Assembly (NCBI GenBank): GCA_001603145.1
Contig: LVBI01000028.1
Span: 1 to 38,521, forward strand
Reading direction: 5' to 3'
From: Spirochaetales bacterium Spiro_07
GTDB lineage: Bacteria; Spirochaetota; Spirochaetia; Treponematales; Treponemataceae
DNA length: 38,521 nt
Below, in pieces: positions 8,061 through 15,473 of the stretch. The position numbers were made by a program, and so were the translations under genes. The stretch's first letter is position 1. Every line of letters starts with the position of its first letter. The notes below the pieces were generated by a model. That model was not told where the DNA came from, did not search any database, and saw nothing but the letters and a program-made list of their open reading frames with translations.

Positions 8061-9719
8061 ATGAACTATATGAAGGTTCTTTTCCGTAACAGGATAATAA
8101 AGATTTCTGCAGCTGTTTTCTTTTTGGTCATAGCCGCACTTGCAGTTTTTCATCTGATTTCTGATCAGCGAAGAAGCAAAGAAGAAAGCAAGATTATAAA
8201 TGACATCAATTCTCTGAAACTGGTTAAATACAAAGACGAAACGGTTTATTCAGACTTGCAGATTTTGCTTGAGCTTTCGTCAAAGAAATATTCAGATTCG
8301 TTCCTCGGCTTTATCAATGAGCGCATTTCTTTTCTGTATAAGTCAATGGGCGACGATTTGCATTATTATACTTCGCTCGGCAAGGCGCTTTATTATCTTG
8401 AAAAAGGCCAGAATTTTCAGACGATGCTGAACCTTTATGCGGATTTAATCGACTATCAGTATATTCCTAACGGAAATTATGACCTTGCGGAGCAGATTCT
8501 TCTAAAAATTGAGAGCATTGAGCGTGTTGAAGGCATAAAAGAGACGCGCATGAAAACCACAATCTACCGCATTAAAGGCGACGTTGCGTATTACAACCAG
8601 AATTATGCGTCTGCGTCTGAAATGTACGCTGTTGCGGAACAGGTTTTGCAAGAATCTGCAAAGCCAGAGCAAGGCTTTTTCTTGCCGATTGCAGAAGTGC
8701 ATGAAGCGCGCAATCTGATTGAGCTTGGCAAATTCAGCGAAGCAGAAAAACTTCTTGAAAAATATATCGAGATTGAAGGACACGGCGGAACGCAAAGCTA
8801 TCCGTTTGAAGACGTCGTAATAAAGCTCCGCACAATTCCGCTTTATCAGGCGGCTTGCTGCATTTATGCGCATAACGGCGATTATGAAAATCTGAAAACA
8901 TGCATCGAAAGGCTCATCGATTATTCTTACAAGCAGACTTTTGAGAGAATGGCGCTTATAACTTTGCAGAAAATTAAAACCGAATATGCGTTGCCGCCTG
9001 AAATTGAGAGCTTCTTTCAGAAAAAACTCGACAGCCTTTATTATGTTATCTACTTAATAGATTCAAAGATCTATACAGATTTGTGCAACTCTCAAATAAA
9101 CTCAACTATTTCGCTTCTTGAAGAAGCTGAATTTATAAGGGCTGAAAAGCGGCGCAATTCTGTTATAATAGGCTCTTTCGGGCTTTTGTGCGCGGTGCTC
9201 GCATTTTTTGCATTAAAGATAAAGCAGAAAAGCTATATCGATGAGCTGACAGGCACGTTCAATAGAAAATATCTGAACAAAAAGCTCGCCATAAACGAGA
9301 AACGAAATATTCCTTATTCGGTGCTGATGCTCGACATTGACGATTTTAAGCATGTGAATGATACTTTCGGCCACGATGCAGGCGATATCGTGCTTCAGAG
9401 TATCGGCGAAATTTTGAACTACAGATGCCGTTCAAAGAAAATCGAAGCTTTCAGATATGGCGGCGAAGAATTTACGCTGCTTATTTATGATACAGAAATC
9501 CTTTCCCCGCTTGCTGTTGCTGAAAGCATCCGCCGCGAAATTATGGAGCAGAGCTGGTATTTCAACGAGCGCGTCACTGTTTCGATTGGCGTTGCAGACA
9601 GCACAAACTCAGATAAAACGCTGCCGCTCATCAAGCAGGCTGATATTTTCTTGTATTATGCAAAGAAGCACGGCAAGAACCAAGTCTGCAACGGCACCGG
9701 CGTTGAGCTGAACGAGTAG
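8061..9719 (+). CDS. Membrane-bound diguanylate cyclase (GGDEF) with helical-repeat sensor
   Basis: 552 residues from 8061. One membrane helix (~11-33), then ~330 residues that look like TPR-type helical repeats (for example KALYYLEKGQNFQTMLNLYA), a second helix (~367-388), and a GGDEF domain. The active motif is RYGGEEF at ~467-471 (GGEEF is catalytically competent), with DIDDFKHVNDTFGHDAGD upstream. The RxxD inhibitory site expected seven residues before RYGG is absent (SKKI), so product inhibition is probably lacking. It should make cyclic di-GMP in response to an extracytoplasmic signal. The start is uncertain: 8019 overlaps the MATE gene, while 8061 or 8070 is preferred because the 8019 ATG directly abuts its only SD-like sequence. 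Confidence 0.88.
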   Translation: MNYMKVLFRNRIIKISAAVFFLVIAALAVFHLISDQRRSKEESKIINDINSLKLVKYKDETVYSDLQILLELSSKKYSDSFLGFINERISFLYKSMGDDLHYYTSLGKALYYLEKGQNFQTMLNLYADLIDYQYIPNGNYDLAEQILLKIESIERVEGIKETRMKTTIYRIKGDVAYYNQNYASASEMYAVAEQVLQESAKPEQGFFLPIAEVHEARNLIELGKFSEAEKLLEKYIEIEGHGGTQSYPFEDVVIKLRTIPLYQAACCIYAHNGDYENLKTCIERLIDYSYKQTFERMALITLQKIKTEYALPPEIESFFQKKLDSLYYVIYLIDSKIYTDLCNSQINSTISLLEEAEFIRAEKRRNSVIIGSFGLLCAVLAFFALKIKQKSYIDELTGTFNRKYLNKKLAINEKRNIPYSVLMLDIDDFKHVNDTFGHDAGDIVLQSIGEILNYRCRSKKIEAFRYGGEEFTLLIYDTEILSPLAVAESIRREIMEQSWYFNERVTVSIGVADSTNSDKTLPLIKQADIFLYYAKKHGKNQVCNGTGVELNE

Positions 9720-9810
9720 CATACTCTGCACCCTTAGCTTGTCAGCCTTCAGCGGCTAAGCAAAGGGTGTGCGCCGCTTATGGCAGATGCCGCAAGCGCA
9801 GATTAAATGC

Positions 9811-9839
9811 TGCACGGTGCGCCGTGCACAAGCTTTTTT
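9811..9839 (+). terminator. Likely intrinsic terminator after the GGDEF gene
   Basis: TGCACGG/CCGTGCA stem with 4-nt loop (9811-9828), then a run of T from 9834. The T-run starts five bases after the stem, so the call is moderate. Confidence 0.45.
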
Positions 9840-9889
9840 GCTGTGCCGTGCTTAGCGGCCTTCCAAAAAGCGTAGGAACAGCCACGAAC

Positions 9890-10219
9890 CTAATGATTTT
9901 GTGTAATTTCTCCCAAAACAGAATCAACATAGTTTTTTAGATTTTCCGCAATTGCTTTCTTGATGATGCCTGAATCTTTTGAATCTTCGTCAAAAGAGCT
10001 GCAAACCGGCAGAAACAAGCAGTGTATGTCAACTTGCAGTGCCTTTGTGATTTTTGCAAGATTCTTGTCGCTGGTCCAGCATCTTGAAAGCTCAATGTTT
10101 TTTACAGTTTCTTCTGAAAGTTCAGCTTTTTCCGCAAGCTGAAATTGAGTCAGGTTTTGTTCTTTGCGTATACGTCTTACATTCTCTCCAAGTCGATTTT
10201 GGATGTCATCTGAAGTCAT
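9890..10219 (-). CDS. XRE-family HTH transcriptional regulator
   Basis: 109 residues from the ATG at 10219 (an in-frame TTG lies at 10234). The HTH is clear: LGENVRRIRKEQNLTQFQLA then EKAELSEETVKNIELSR, followed by a linker LAKITKALQVDIHCLFLP and a short acidic tail. This style of small XRE regulator is common in treponemes (recalled knowledge). It diverges from the WYL regulator across a 163-bp region containing inverted TACAC/GTGTA and TGACAT elements. It may regulate itself and the WYL gene, and so sit at the top of control for the island to the right (inference). Confidence 0.85.
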   Translation of the reverse strand: MTSDDIQNRLGENVRRIRKEQNLTQFQLAEKAELSEETVKNIELSRCWTSDKNLAKITKALQVDIHCLFLPVCSSFDEDSKDSGIIKKAIAENLKNYVDSVLGEITQNH

Positions 10220-10260
10220 GCATATATTTTTCAACTATACTTTGATTTGCTGAATGGTAA

Positions 10261-10315
10261 TACACGACATTTTAAGAATAAAAATGTTGCAATCTGACAT
10301 TTTTGGGTGTATCAT
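10261..10315. promoter_or_regulatory. Candidate operator in the XRE/WYL divergent region
   Basis: TACACGACATTTT (from 10261) faces CTGACATTTTTGGGTGTA (10294-10311), giving TACAC...GTGTA ends. The TGACAT half-site recurs at 11376 and 16393. Confidence 0.35.
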
Positions 10316-10382
10316 AAAAACATATTTTCTCTTTTTAGGTTTTGATTAACACCAATAAGTTTAAGGAAAAAAATGATTAAAC

Positions 10383-11363
10383 ATGGAACGGCAGATAAAA
10401 ATTAATAATTGGCGCATAATCAAAATCGATGAGCTTTTGCAGACAGGCAACTGGTACACTGCAAAAGAAATTGCAGAAACAATTGAAGACGGCAGTTATA
10501 GCCCGCGCACAATTCAGCGCGACATAGAATACATGCGCGACACCCTCAATGCGCCAATCGAAAGCGACAGCCGCGGCTATCATTACAGCGAGAACAACTT
10601 TTTTATAAAAAGCATTCCGCTTACAGAAGGCGAAGCTTTTTCGGTTGCCATATTGAACCCGCTTTTGGAACAATATCGGAACACTCCGCTTGAAAGCCAG
10701 CTGCGCTCTGTTTTTCAGAAAATCACGAACTGCCTGCCAGATAAAATTACGGTTGACACATCGTTCTTAAACCCAAAAATCACATTCATCCCAGACAGAG
10801 TAGAAAATATTAATCCTGAGTTTTTTCAGATAATCTTTGATTCTTTAAAAACTAACCATATGCTTGCGTTTGAATACCGCCCGCTGCAAAAAAATACGTA
10901 CATGCAAAGAAAGATAAACCCATATCACGTTGTCTGCCAGCGCGGTAACTGGTACGTAATCGGCTTTTGCCACGACAAGGGCGACGTGCGCATTTTTTCT
11001 ATCGGAAGGATGAAAAATCTTTCTATATTAAATGAAACATTTACCATTCCTAAGAACTTCAAAACTTCAGACTATTTTGATGCAGAAGTAGGTGTATGGC
11101 TTTCTAACAAAAAACCGGTCGATGTGGAGCTTTTGTTTGACAGCTCAATTGGTACATATGCGTTGAACCGCACATGGCACAGCAATCAGATTATTGAAGA
11201 GCGCGCCGACGGCAGCGTTTATGTAAAGTTTCCTACAAACCAAAAGCAGGAAATTATCCGCTGGGTGCTCGGCCAAGGCCACACCGTAAAAGTGCTTGCC
11301 CCGCCTGAACTGGCAGAAGAAGTGAAGGCTGAATTAAAGCGCACAGAGGAGTTGTACAAATAA
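10383..11363 (+). CDS. HTH-WYL-domain transcriptional regulator
   Basis: 326 residues. The N-terminal ~70 residues form a winged HTH (WYTAKEIAETIEDGSYSPRT then IQRDIEYMRD), residues ~60-75 carry the wing, and the C-terminal half is a WYL domain: HMLAFEYRPL, INPYHVVCQRGNWYVIGFCH (the WYL-type ligand strand, here WYV) and DVRIFSIGRMKNL. The C-terminal WCX-like extension ends VKVLAPPELAEEVKAEL. WYL proteins sense a bound ligand, sometimes nucleic acid, and often control defence or stress islands. It stands right before the AT-rich island in the same orientation and is its most likely regulator. The ribosome site AAGG is distant (~17 nt); a 10-codon out-of-frame ORF starts at 10373. Confidence 0.9.
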   Translation: MERQIKINNWRIIKIDELLQTGNWYTAKEIAETIEDGSYSPRTIQRDIEYMRDTLNAPIESDSRGYHYSENNFFIKSIPLTEGEAFSVAILNPLLEQYRNTPLESQLRSVFQKITNCLPDKITVDTSFLNPKITFIPDRVENINPEFFQIIFDSLKTNHMLAFEYRPLQKNTYMQRKINPYHVVCQRGNWYVIGFCHDKGDVRIFSIGRMKNLSILNETFTIPKNFKTSDYFDAEVGVWLSNKKPVDVELLFDSSIGTYALNRTWHSNQIIEERADGSVYVKFPTNQKQEIIRWVLGQGHTVKVLAPPELAEEVKAELKRTEELYK

Positions 11364-11371
11364 TTTTTACA

Positions 11372-11392
11372 CCATGACAATAAATGACATGG
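11372..11392. promoter_or_regulatory. Palindromic candidate operator before the island
   Basis: CCATGACA-ATAAA-TGACATGG: 21 bp, symmetric except two base pairs, between the WYL gene and the first zinc-ribbon gene. The left half-site CCATGACA is repeated at 16390 before the second zinc-ribbon gene. Confidence 0.5.
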
Positions 11393-11447
11393 GTGGTGGG
11401 GTAGAATTGGAATATGGTCAATGATTGAAGGAGAAACAGCTAAAAAA

Positions 11448-11654
11448 ATGTCGAATCTTGTTATGCCAAGTTTTGAGGAAATGCGCTTTGTCTGTAATAA
11501 CTGTGGAAACAGGTTCTCTGGGAGAGATACTGAAAATGAAAAAAAACAGTCAAAAGCAGAATATGCACTTTTGGAGCGATTACAGAATCATCATCCGAAG
11601 TGCCCGAATTGCGGAAGTCGAAAAACAGATAAAGACATGATGGTGTCTTATTGA
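11448..11654 (+). CDS. Small zinc-ribbon protein
   Basis: 68 residues from 11448; an alternative in-frame ATG lies at 11421, but AAGGAG falls between the two. Two CxxC pairs (FVCNNCGNRF and PKCPNCGSRKT) separated by ~30 mostly charged residues form a four-cysteine zinc ribbon. No catalytic residues are seen. It resembles in layout the 61-residue protein at 16511. Such small ribbons often act as DNA- or protein-binding adaptors. It is the first gene of the AT-rich island, right after the candidate operator at 11372. Confidence 0.7.
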   Translation: MSNLVMPSFEEMRFVCNNCGNRFSGRDTENEKKQSKAEYALLERLQNHHPKCPNCGSRKTDKDMMVSY

Positions 11655-11984
11655 AGAAATTTTATGGGAGAGTAGTAAATGATATGCCGGTATTGCGGAT
11701 ATAAGGTTCAAATACAAAGAGAAGGATTGAAAACTATGTATGGATCAAAATGAAGTGGAAGCCCTAGCGGGAAACATGTCTGTATGTCTGACGGTTTGAA
11801 CTGCATATATTGTGGTTATGCTGTAAAACCTGTAAATGGAAAATTACACACCAGTTATGGAGAAAACTGTCCAAATTCCCCAACAAGAATGCACTGTCTT
11901 CAGTAATAAAAAGGGAAAAATGCAAGATGGTTTTCGGCAAAGAATATCTATCTGCATAAAGAAAATATATAAAGGAGTAATTGT
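11655..11984 (+). other. AT-rich stretch holding a broken zinc-ribbon gene
   Basis: 330 bp between the first zinc ribbon and the TerB gene. It holds only the interrupted reading frame at 11679-11906 and an AT-rich leader before the TerB ribosome site (AAGGAG). Confidence 0.6.
11679..11906 (+). pseudogene. Tandem zinc-ribbon gene interrupted by an in-frame TGA
   Basis: The frame starts at an ATG at 11679 with GGGAGAG upstream and reads MICRYCGYKV...YGSK, then TGA at 11751-11753, and continues in the same frame for 50 codons to TAA at 11904. The two halves are repeats. Unit 1 is CRYCGYKV-10 residues-YGSK-stop-SGSPSGKHVC. Unit 2 is CIYCGYAV-10 residues-YGENCPNSPTRMHC. The stop falls exactly where unit 2 has a zinc-binding Cys. 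TGA is one base from TGT/TGC, so this is either a nonsense mutation or a recoded (selenocysteine) codon. No strong SECIS-like hairpin is seen beyond a 3-bp CCC/GGG stem. Unit 2 has its own ATG at 11784 but no clear ribosome site. Confidence 0.65.
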
Positions 11985-12392
11985 ATGAACATGACAGAAA
12001 AAGAAAGCTATTTGCAGACGCTGATTTATCTTGCAAATGCAGATGGGGACATCACGGAGGAAGAGATTGTTTCCATCAATAAAATTGGTATTGCAAATGA
12101 CATCCCTAACAACAGAATTGTTGAGTTGGTAAGCCAAGTCAAAGAAGGAAAAACCTTAGCTGCTATACTCGAAGGAATTACAGTAAGAAAAACAAAACTC
12201 GCTCTTCTTTATGAGCTTATAATGCTTTGCTATGCAGATGGCAAATACACCACTGACGAAAGGAAGGCTGTTTATGAAATAGCCGCACTGCTCAAGGTTG
12301 AAGATAGTAAGGTAAAAGAAATCGAAGCATTCCTTAGTAATGACTATGTAGCTTTTACGAAAAAACTGAATGAACTGTTGGAGGTAAAATAA
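11985..12392 (+). CDS. TerB-like (tellurite-resistance/DnaJ-type helical) protein
   Basis: 135 residues, all-helical in appearance. It carries two copies of the TerB acidic metal-site pattern: LANADGDITEEE (D20, D22, E25-27) and CYADGKYTTDER (D85 onward). This is the expected duplicated arrangement of the family. TerB domains are linked to Ca2+/metal-responsive, membrane-associated stress complexes. Start supported by AAGGAG at 8 nt. The stop is 1 nt before the glycine-rich protein's ATG, so the two are translationally coupled. Its job is probably an adaptor or metal sensor in the island's complex (inference). Confidence 0.8.
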   Translation: MNMTEKESYLQTLIYLANADGDITEEEIVSINKIGIANDIPNNRIVELVSQVKEGKTLAAILEGITVRKTKLALLYELIMLCYADGKYTTDERKAVYEIAALLKVEDSKVKEIEAFLSNDYVAFTKKLNELLEVK

Positions 12393-12393
12393 T

Positions 12394-12888
12394 ATGGGTG
12401 TCGGAAAATTTTTGCTCGGTACAGCGGCTGTTGTTGGAGGTGGAGCCCTTTGTTTTGTTACTGGTGGTCTTGCGGCACCGGCCATAGGGGCTGCCGTTGG
12501 TAGTGCCATGGGGCTTTCTGGAGCAGCGGCGACTTCTGCGGGGCTTGCGGCCATTGGTGGAGGGGCCCTCGCTGCAGGAGGTTTAGGAATGGCGGGAGGA
12601 ACGGCAATTATATCTGCTGTTGCTGCCGCTTTGGGAATGACCGTTGTTGGTGGAATTCTTACGTGTGCATATCTTAATAGAGATAAGCTCTTAAAAATCA
12701 TTAGAAAGTGGAAAGAAAAGAGAGAAAAGAAAGCTTTAGGAGCAAAAGTAAAAAGTATTTATGAGTCGGGAAATTATAGCAAGGTTAAGATAGGTTTGAC
12801 AGATGAAAATGGTAATACCGATGAATTGTCACTGCAAGCGAATGAGGTTGCTTCTGACGTATATGAGGGACTTGAACTGACAGCTTAG
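12394..12888 (+). CDS. Glycine/alanine-rich membrane protein with charged C-terminal tail
   Basis: 164 residues. Residues ~5-100 are an unusually Gly/Ala-rich hydrophobic stretch with many GxxxG-like spacings (glycine zippers), able to form two or three tightly packed helices or a membrane-inserting hairpin. Then comes a basic segment (KLLKIIRKWKEKREKKALG) and a C-terminal part (VKSIYESGNYSKVKIGLTDE and about 40 more residues) that resembles the tail domain of the small proteins at 14703 and 15053. The Gly/Ala core superficially recalls eukaryotic interferon-induced ISG12/IFI6-type membrane proteins and glycine-zipper toxins; this is resemblance only. Ribosome site GGAGG. Local GC is higher than its neighbours because of Gly/Ala codons. 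Confidence 0.75.
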   Translation: MGVGKFLLGTAAVVGGGALCFVTGGLAAPAIGAAVGSAMGLSGAAATSAGLAAIGGGALAAGGLGMAGGTAIISAVAAALGMTVVGGILTCAYLNRDKLLKIIRKWKEKREKKALGAKVKSIYESGNYSKVKIGLTDENGNTDELSLQANEVASDVYEGLELTA

Positions 12889-12901
12889 AAGATAACCTGA
12901 C

Positions 12902-12928
12902 GGGACAGCAGATATGAGGTGCTGTCCC
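12902..12928 (+). promoter_or_regulatory. Intercistronic hairpin without T-run
   Basis: GGGACAGCA and TGCTGTCCC form a perfect 9-bp stem around a 9-nt loop between the glycine-rich gene and the AAA+ gene. No T-tract follows, so an mRNA-stability, processing or attenuator role is more likely than termination. Confidence 0.55.
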
Positions 12929-12961
12929 ATAAATCAGTACGGTGACTAGAAGGAGAGCTTT

Positions 12962-14275
12962 ATGTCAGATTCAATAAGTACCATTAATGCATCCTCATTA
13001 AAGAGCATAGATGACAACTTGAAAATTATCCTTGGAGAGAAGATTCGGGAGTGGAAACAAGATTATGGAAAAGAAGTTGTGCCTGTTTCTGTTGTCATCC
13101 AAGATGCGGATGACAAAAAGCTTTTTAAAATAGTTTATTCAACGAGTTTGTCAGAACAACTTGACAGAATAGAGGATGGCATTGGCAAAAACATCCTGAT
13201 GAGCAAGATAGATGTTTGTCTTAGACCGTGGAAGAAGAAATACGAAGGTAAAGTATGCTTTACTATTTTTATGGGTCTGACTGAGGAGCAGACAAAAAGA
13301 ATTGTAGGAATGACTGAAAAAAAAGAAAACATGAAAAGAGTTCTTGATATCTGTCCTATTGAACCAAAATTTTCTATGGAACAAGTTGTACTTCCTGATA
13401 AAACAAAGGAAGAGATCAAAGATATCATAGGACTTCTCCAGAATATGTCCAAAATTTATGAAGATTGGGGATTCAAAGAAATAGATCCTGTTCCTCGGTC
13501 CATTGTTAACTTTTGGGGACCACCAGGCACAGGTAAAACTATGACAGTTCAAGCCATAGCAAAGGAGATGGGGAAGAAACTGCTTATTCTCAACTATGCT
13601 GATATTGAATCAAAATATGTAGGAGAAGCTCCTAAGAATCTGATGGCAGCATTTGATATAGCGCGACGTGAAAATTGTATCATTTTCTTTGATGAGGCAG
13701 ATTCATTTCTTGGTAAGCGTATCACTAATGTTGACAGCGGAAGTGAGCAAGCAATCAATTCTCTTCGAAGTCAGATGCTGATGATTCTTGAGGAATTTGA
13801 AGGAACGGTATTCTTTGCGACTAATTTACATGAGAATTACGACCGTGCATTTGAAAGCCGCATATTAAAGCATATAGAATTTTTACTTCCTGATGTAAAG
13901 TGCCGGAAACTCATTATAAAGAAAAAACTTCCTGTTAATGCTCCATATTCTGGAGATGTGAAAAATTCTGATGGAACTATAAACGATGAACTTCTCACAA
14001 AGCTTGCAGAAACAATTGAAGGTTTTGCAGGAAGAGAAATAAAAAATTGCGTACTGTCGGCATTAGTAAAAGCCTCACAAAGTGAAGAGCAGTGTGTGAC
14101 GGCATCCTTGCTTGAGGATACGTTTATGAAGGCAAAGGAGGAAGCAGATGCTTTAAAGAAAAAAACAAAGGAAAGAAAAGAAAAACTGTCGTCGACAGTA
14201 AAAACAAATTTAGACAGTAATAATTTTGCTGTTAAAAAAGTTGAAAATAACAAAGAGGTGTTAAAAGATGAGTAA
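12962..14275 (+). CDS. AAA+ ATPase of the classic AAA family
   Basis: 437 residues. Residues 1 to ~170 are an unassigned N-terminal domain that is likely for substrate or partner binding. The ATPase core has Walker A GPPGTGKT (186-193), a pore-loop-like KYVGEAP, Walker B IIFFDEAD (~240-247), sensor 1 ATN (N288) and a trailing-Arg motif DRAFESR (294-300), followed by the small helical lid. This is the p97/Vps4/FtsH-type AAA layout without a protease or membrane helix. The last ~35 residues are a Lys/Glu coiled region and then TVKTNLDSNNFAVKKVENNK, resembling the beginning of the tail domain of the neighbouring small proteins. Start supported by AGGAG. The stop overlaps the next start by 8 nt. 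Probably a hexameric remodeller of island partners. Confidence 0.88.
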   Translation: MSDSISTINASSLKSIDDNLKIILGEKIREWKQDYGKEVVPVSVVIQDADDKKLFKIVYSTSLSEQLDRIEDGIGKNILMSKIDVCLRPWKKKYEGKVCFTIFMGLTEEQTKRIVGMTEKKENMKRVLDICPIEPKFSMEQVVLPDKTKEEIKDIIGLLQNMSKIYEDWGFKEIDPVPRSIVNFWGPPGTGKTMTVQAIAKEMGKKLLILNYADIESKYVGEAPKNLMAAFDIARRENCIIFFDEADSFLGKRITNVDSGSEQAINSLRSQMLMILEEFEGTVFFATNLHENYDRAFESRILKHIEFLLPDVKCRKLIIKKKLPVNAPYSGDVKNSDGTINDELLTKLAETIEGFAGREIKNCVLSALVKASQSEEQCVTASLLEDTFMKAKEEADALKKKTKERKEKLSSTVKTNLDSNNFAVKKVENNKEVLKDE

Positions 14276-14693
14276 GACGATAAGCAGGGAATTAAAAGCT
14301 CTCTTGGACAAGATTCTTAAAGCTGTTGGTGATGATATTGTCAGCAAATTAGATGAACTTGGAAAAGAGATAGAATCATGTGGCGGTTTGAAGAGTGCTT
14401 GTGCGCTTGCATGGAATTTGGAAGAAAAGGACGTGGAGTCATATTCATTTAAGGAATGTGTTTCATGGATAAAGGCTCACATAAACAAAGAAAATGCACG
14501 AGGTGCTTTTGTACATAAAAAAGAGGGGAAGAGTCTGTTTAATAAGAAGTACGAAATTAACGTTTTCTTCTTTGATGATAACAAGAACCCTTTAAAGGGT
14601 GACAATAACAGCTGGTTGATTGTACATTGCAATTCAATTGACAATGATTTCATTCAGAATTTTGGAGATAAAGACACTTTAGTCTTACAGTAG
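14268..14693 (+). CDS. Small protein with shared C-terminal tail (FGDK...LQ), island member 1
   Basis: 141 residues; no family recognised. The N-terminal half is helical and charged, with no membrane segment. The C-terminal half is strand-like (YEINVFFFDDNKNPL) and ends NFGDKDTLVLQ, matching the ends of the next two proteins (AFGDKPMVVLQ, AFGDKPMLILQ). The start codon overlaps the AAA+ stop by 8 nt, indicating coupling at fixed stoichiometry. Likely a soluble substrate, adaptor or effector of the AAA+ ATPase (inference). Confidence 0.75.
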   Translation: MSKTISRELKALLDKILKAVGDDIVSKLDELGKEIESCGGLKSACALAWNLEEKDVESYSFKECVSWIKAHINKENARGAFVHKKEGKSLFNKKYEINVFFFDDNKNPLKGDNNSWLIVHCNSIDNDFIQNFGDKDTLVLQ

Positions 14694-14702
14694 GAGTGCG
14701 TT

Positions 14703-15056
14703 ATGGGATGGTTAGATTTTCTTGATGATGTATGGGATTTTGCAAAGGCGTTGATTGAAAAAATAGCTGAATTTGTAAAGGCTGTTTTTATTCATCTGTT
14801 AAGTTTTTCAAAGCATATTATCAATTGGTTCAAAGATCCAAAACGGCTTTCAAACTTGCGGAATAATAAGAATGCTATAGCAGTAACCGTCAAAGAGAAC
14901 CTTGATAACGGGAACTATAATGTTGTTGACTGCCTTTTTGATAAGAGCACAAATGAAGTTATTGATATCAGCGACAGTGTGCTTTATGAAGCAGAAGATT
15001 TGGATCAAGAAACCGAGAACGCTTTTGGTGACAAGCCGATGGTAGTTTTACAATGA
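14703..15056 (+). CDS. Small membrane-associated protein with shared C-terminal tail, island member 2
   Basis: 117 residues. The N-terminus (MGWLDFLDDVWDFAKALIEK, then a further hydrophobic stretch FVKAVFIHLLSFSKHIINWF) is amphipathic or membrane-embedding. Residues ~58-117 are the tail domain: AIAVTVKENLDNGNYNVVDC ... AFGDKPMVVLQ. It aligns without gaps to the last ~60 residues of the next protein. Ribosome site AGGAG. Its stop overlaps the next start by four bases (ATGA). Function unknown; probably places the tail domain at the membrane. Confidence 0.75.
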   Translation: MGWLDFLDDVWDFAKALIEKIAEFVKAVFIHLLSFSKHIINWFKDPKRLSNLRNNKNAIAVTVKENLDNGNYNVVDCLFDKSTNEVIDISDSVLYEAEDLDQETENAFGDKPMVVLQ

Positions 15057-15445
15057 TAAGGAACGAAATTATGTTGGTTGGAGGAATTTGTGCTGCGGTT
15101 GTTCTTTGTAGTATAGGTATATATTTTCTTTTCAAGAACAAAAACAATGAAGATGTTTTTTCGTTGTTACCGTGCAAGTATGTTGATAGTATAGGTATGA
15201 CTGATGTTGTTAAGTATTTTAAACAGTCAGATGTAATTGACAAGCTTAAGGAGAATAAAAATTTCATAGCTGTTTCATTGAAGAAAAATGAACCTGATGG
15301 AAGCTTCAAGATTGTCTGCTGTGTGTTTGACAAAGTCCGGTCAGAAATTGTGGATATGCAAAACGCCTTCCTTTATCATGCTAAAAGACTTGATGAAGAT
15401 TTACAGGAGGCTTTTGGCGATAAACCAATGCTAATCTTACAATAA
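15053..15445 (+). CDS. Small single-pass membrane protein with shared C-terminal tail, island member 3
   Basis: 130 residues. One membrane helix (~7-26, VGGICAAVVLCSIGIYFLF), a short charged linker, then the tail domain FIAVSLKKNEPDGSFKIVCC ... AFGDKPMLILQ. Over the last ~70 residues it parallels the protein at 14703, including ENKN/NNKN, FDK and the FGDKPM end, so the two are likely paralogues whose N-terminal membrane segments differ. ATGA overlap with the preceding gene. No downstream terminator seen. Last gene of the island operon. Confidence 0.75.
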   Translation: MIRNEIMLVGGICAAVVLCSIGIYFLFKNKNNEDVFSLLPCKYVDSIGMTDVVKYFKQSDVIDKLKENKNFIAVSLKKNEPDGSFKIVCCVFDKVRSEIVDMQNAFLYHAKRLDEDLQEAFGDKPMLILQ

Positions 15446-15473
15446 TTTTGATTTCATTCTTGTTGCGGAAGAA

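Noticed and set aside
11751..11790. SECIS element after the in-frame TGA
   Set aside because: Only a 3-bp CCC/GGG stem is found, too weak to support selenocysteine insertion as a feature.
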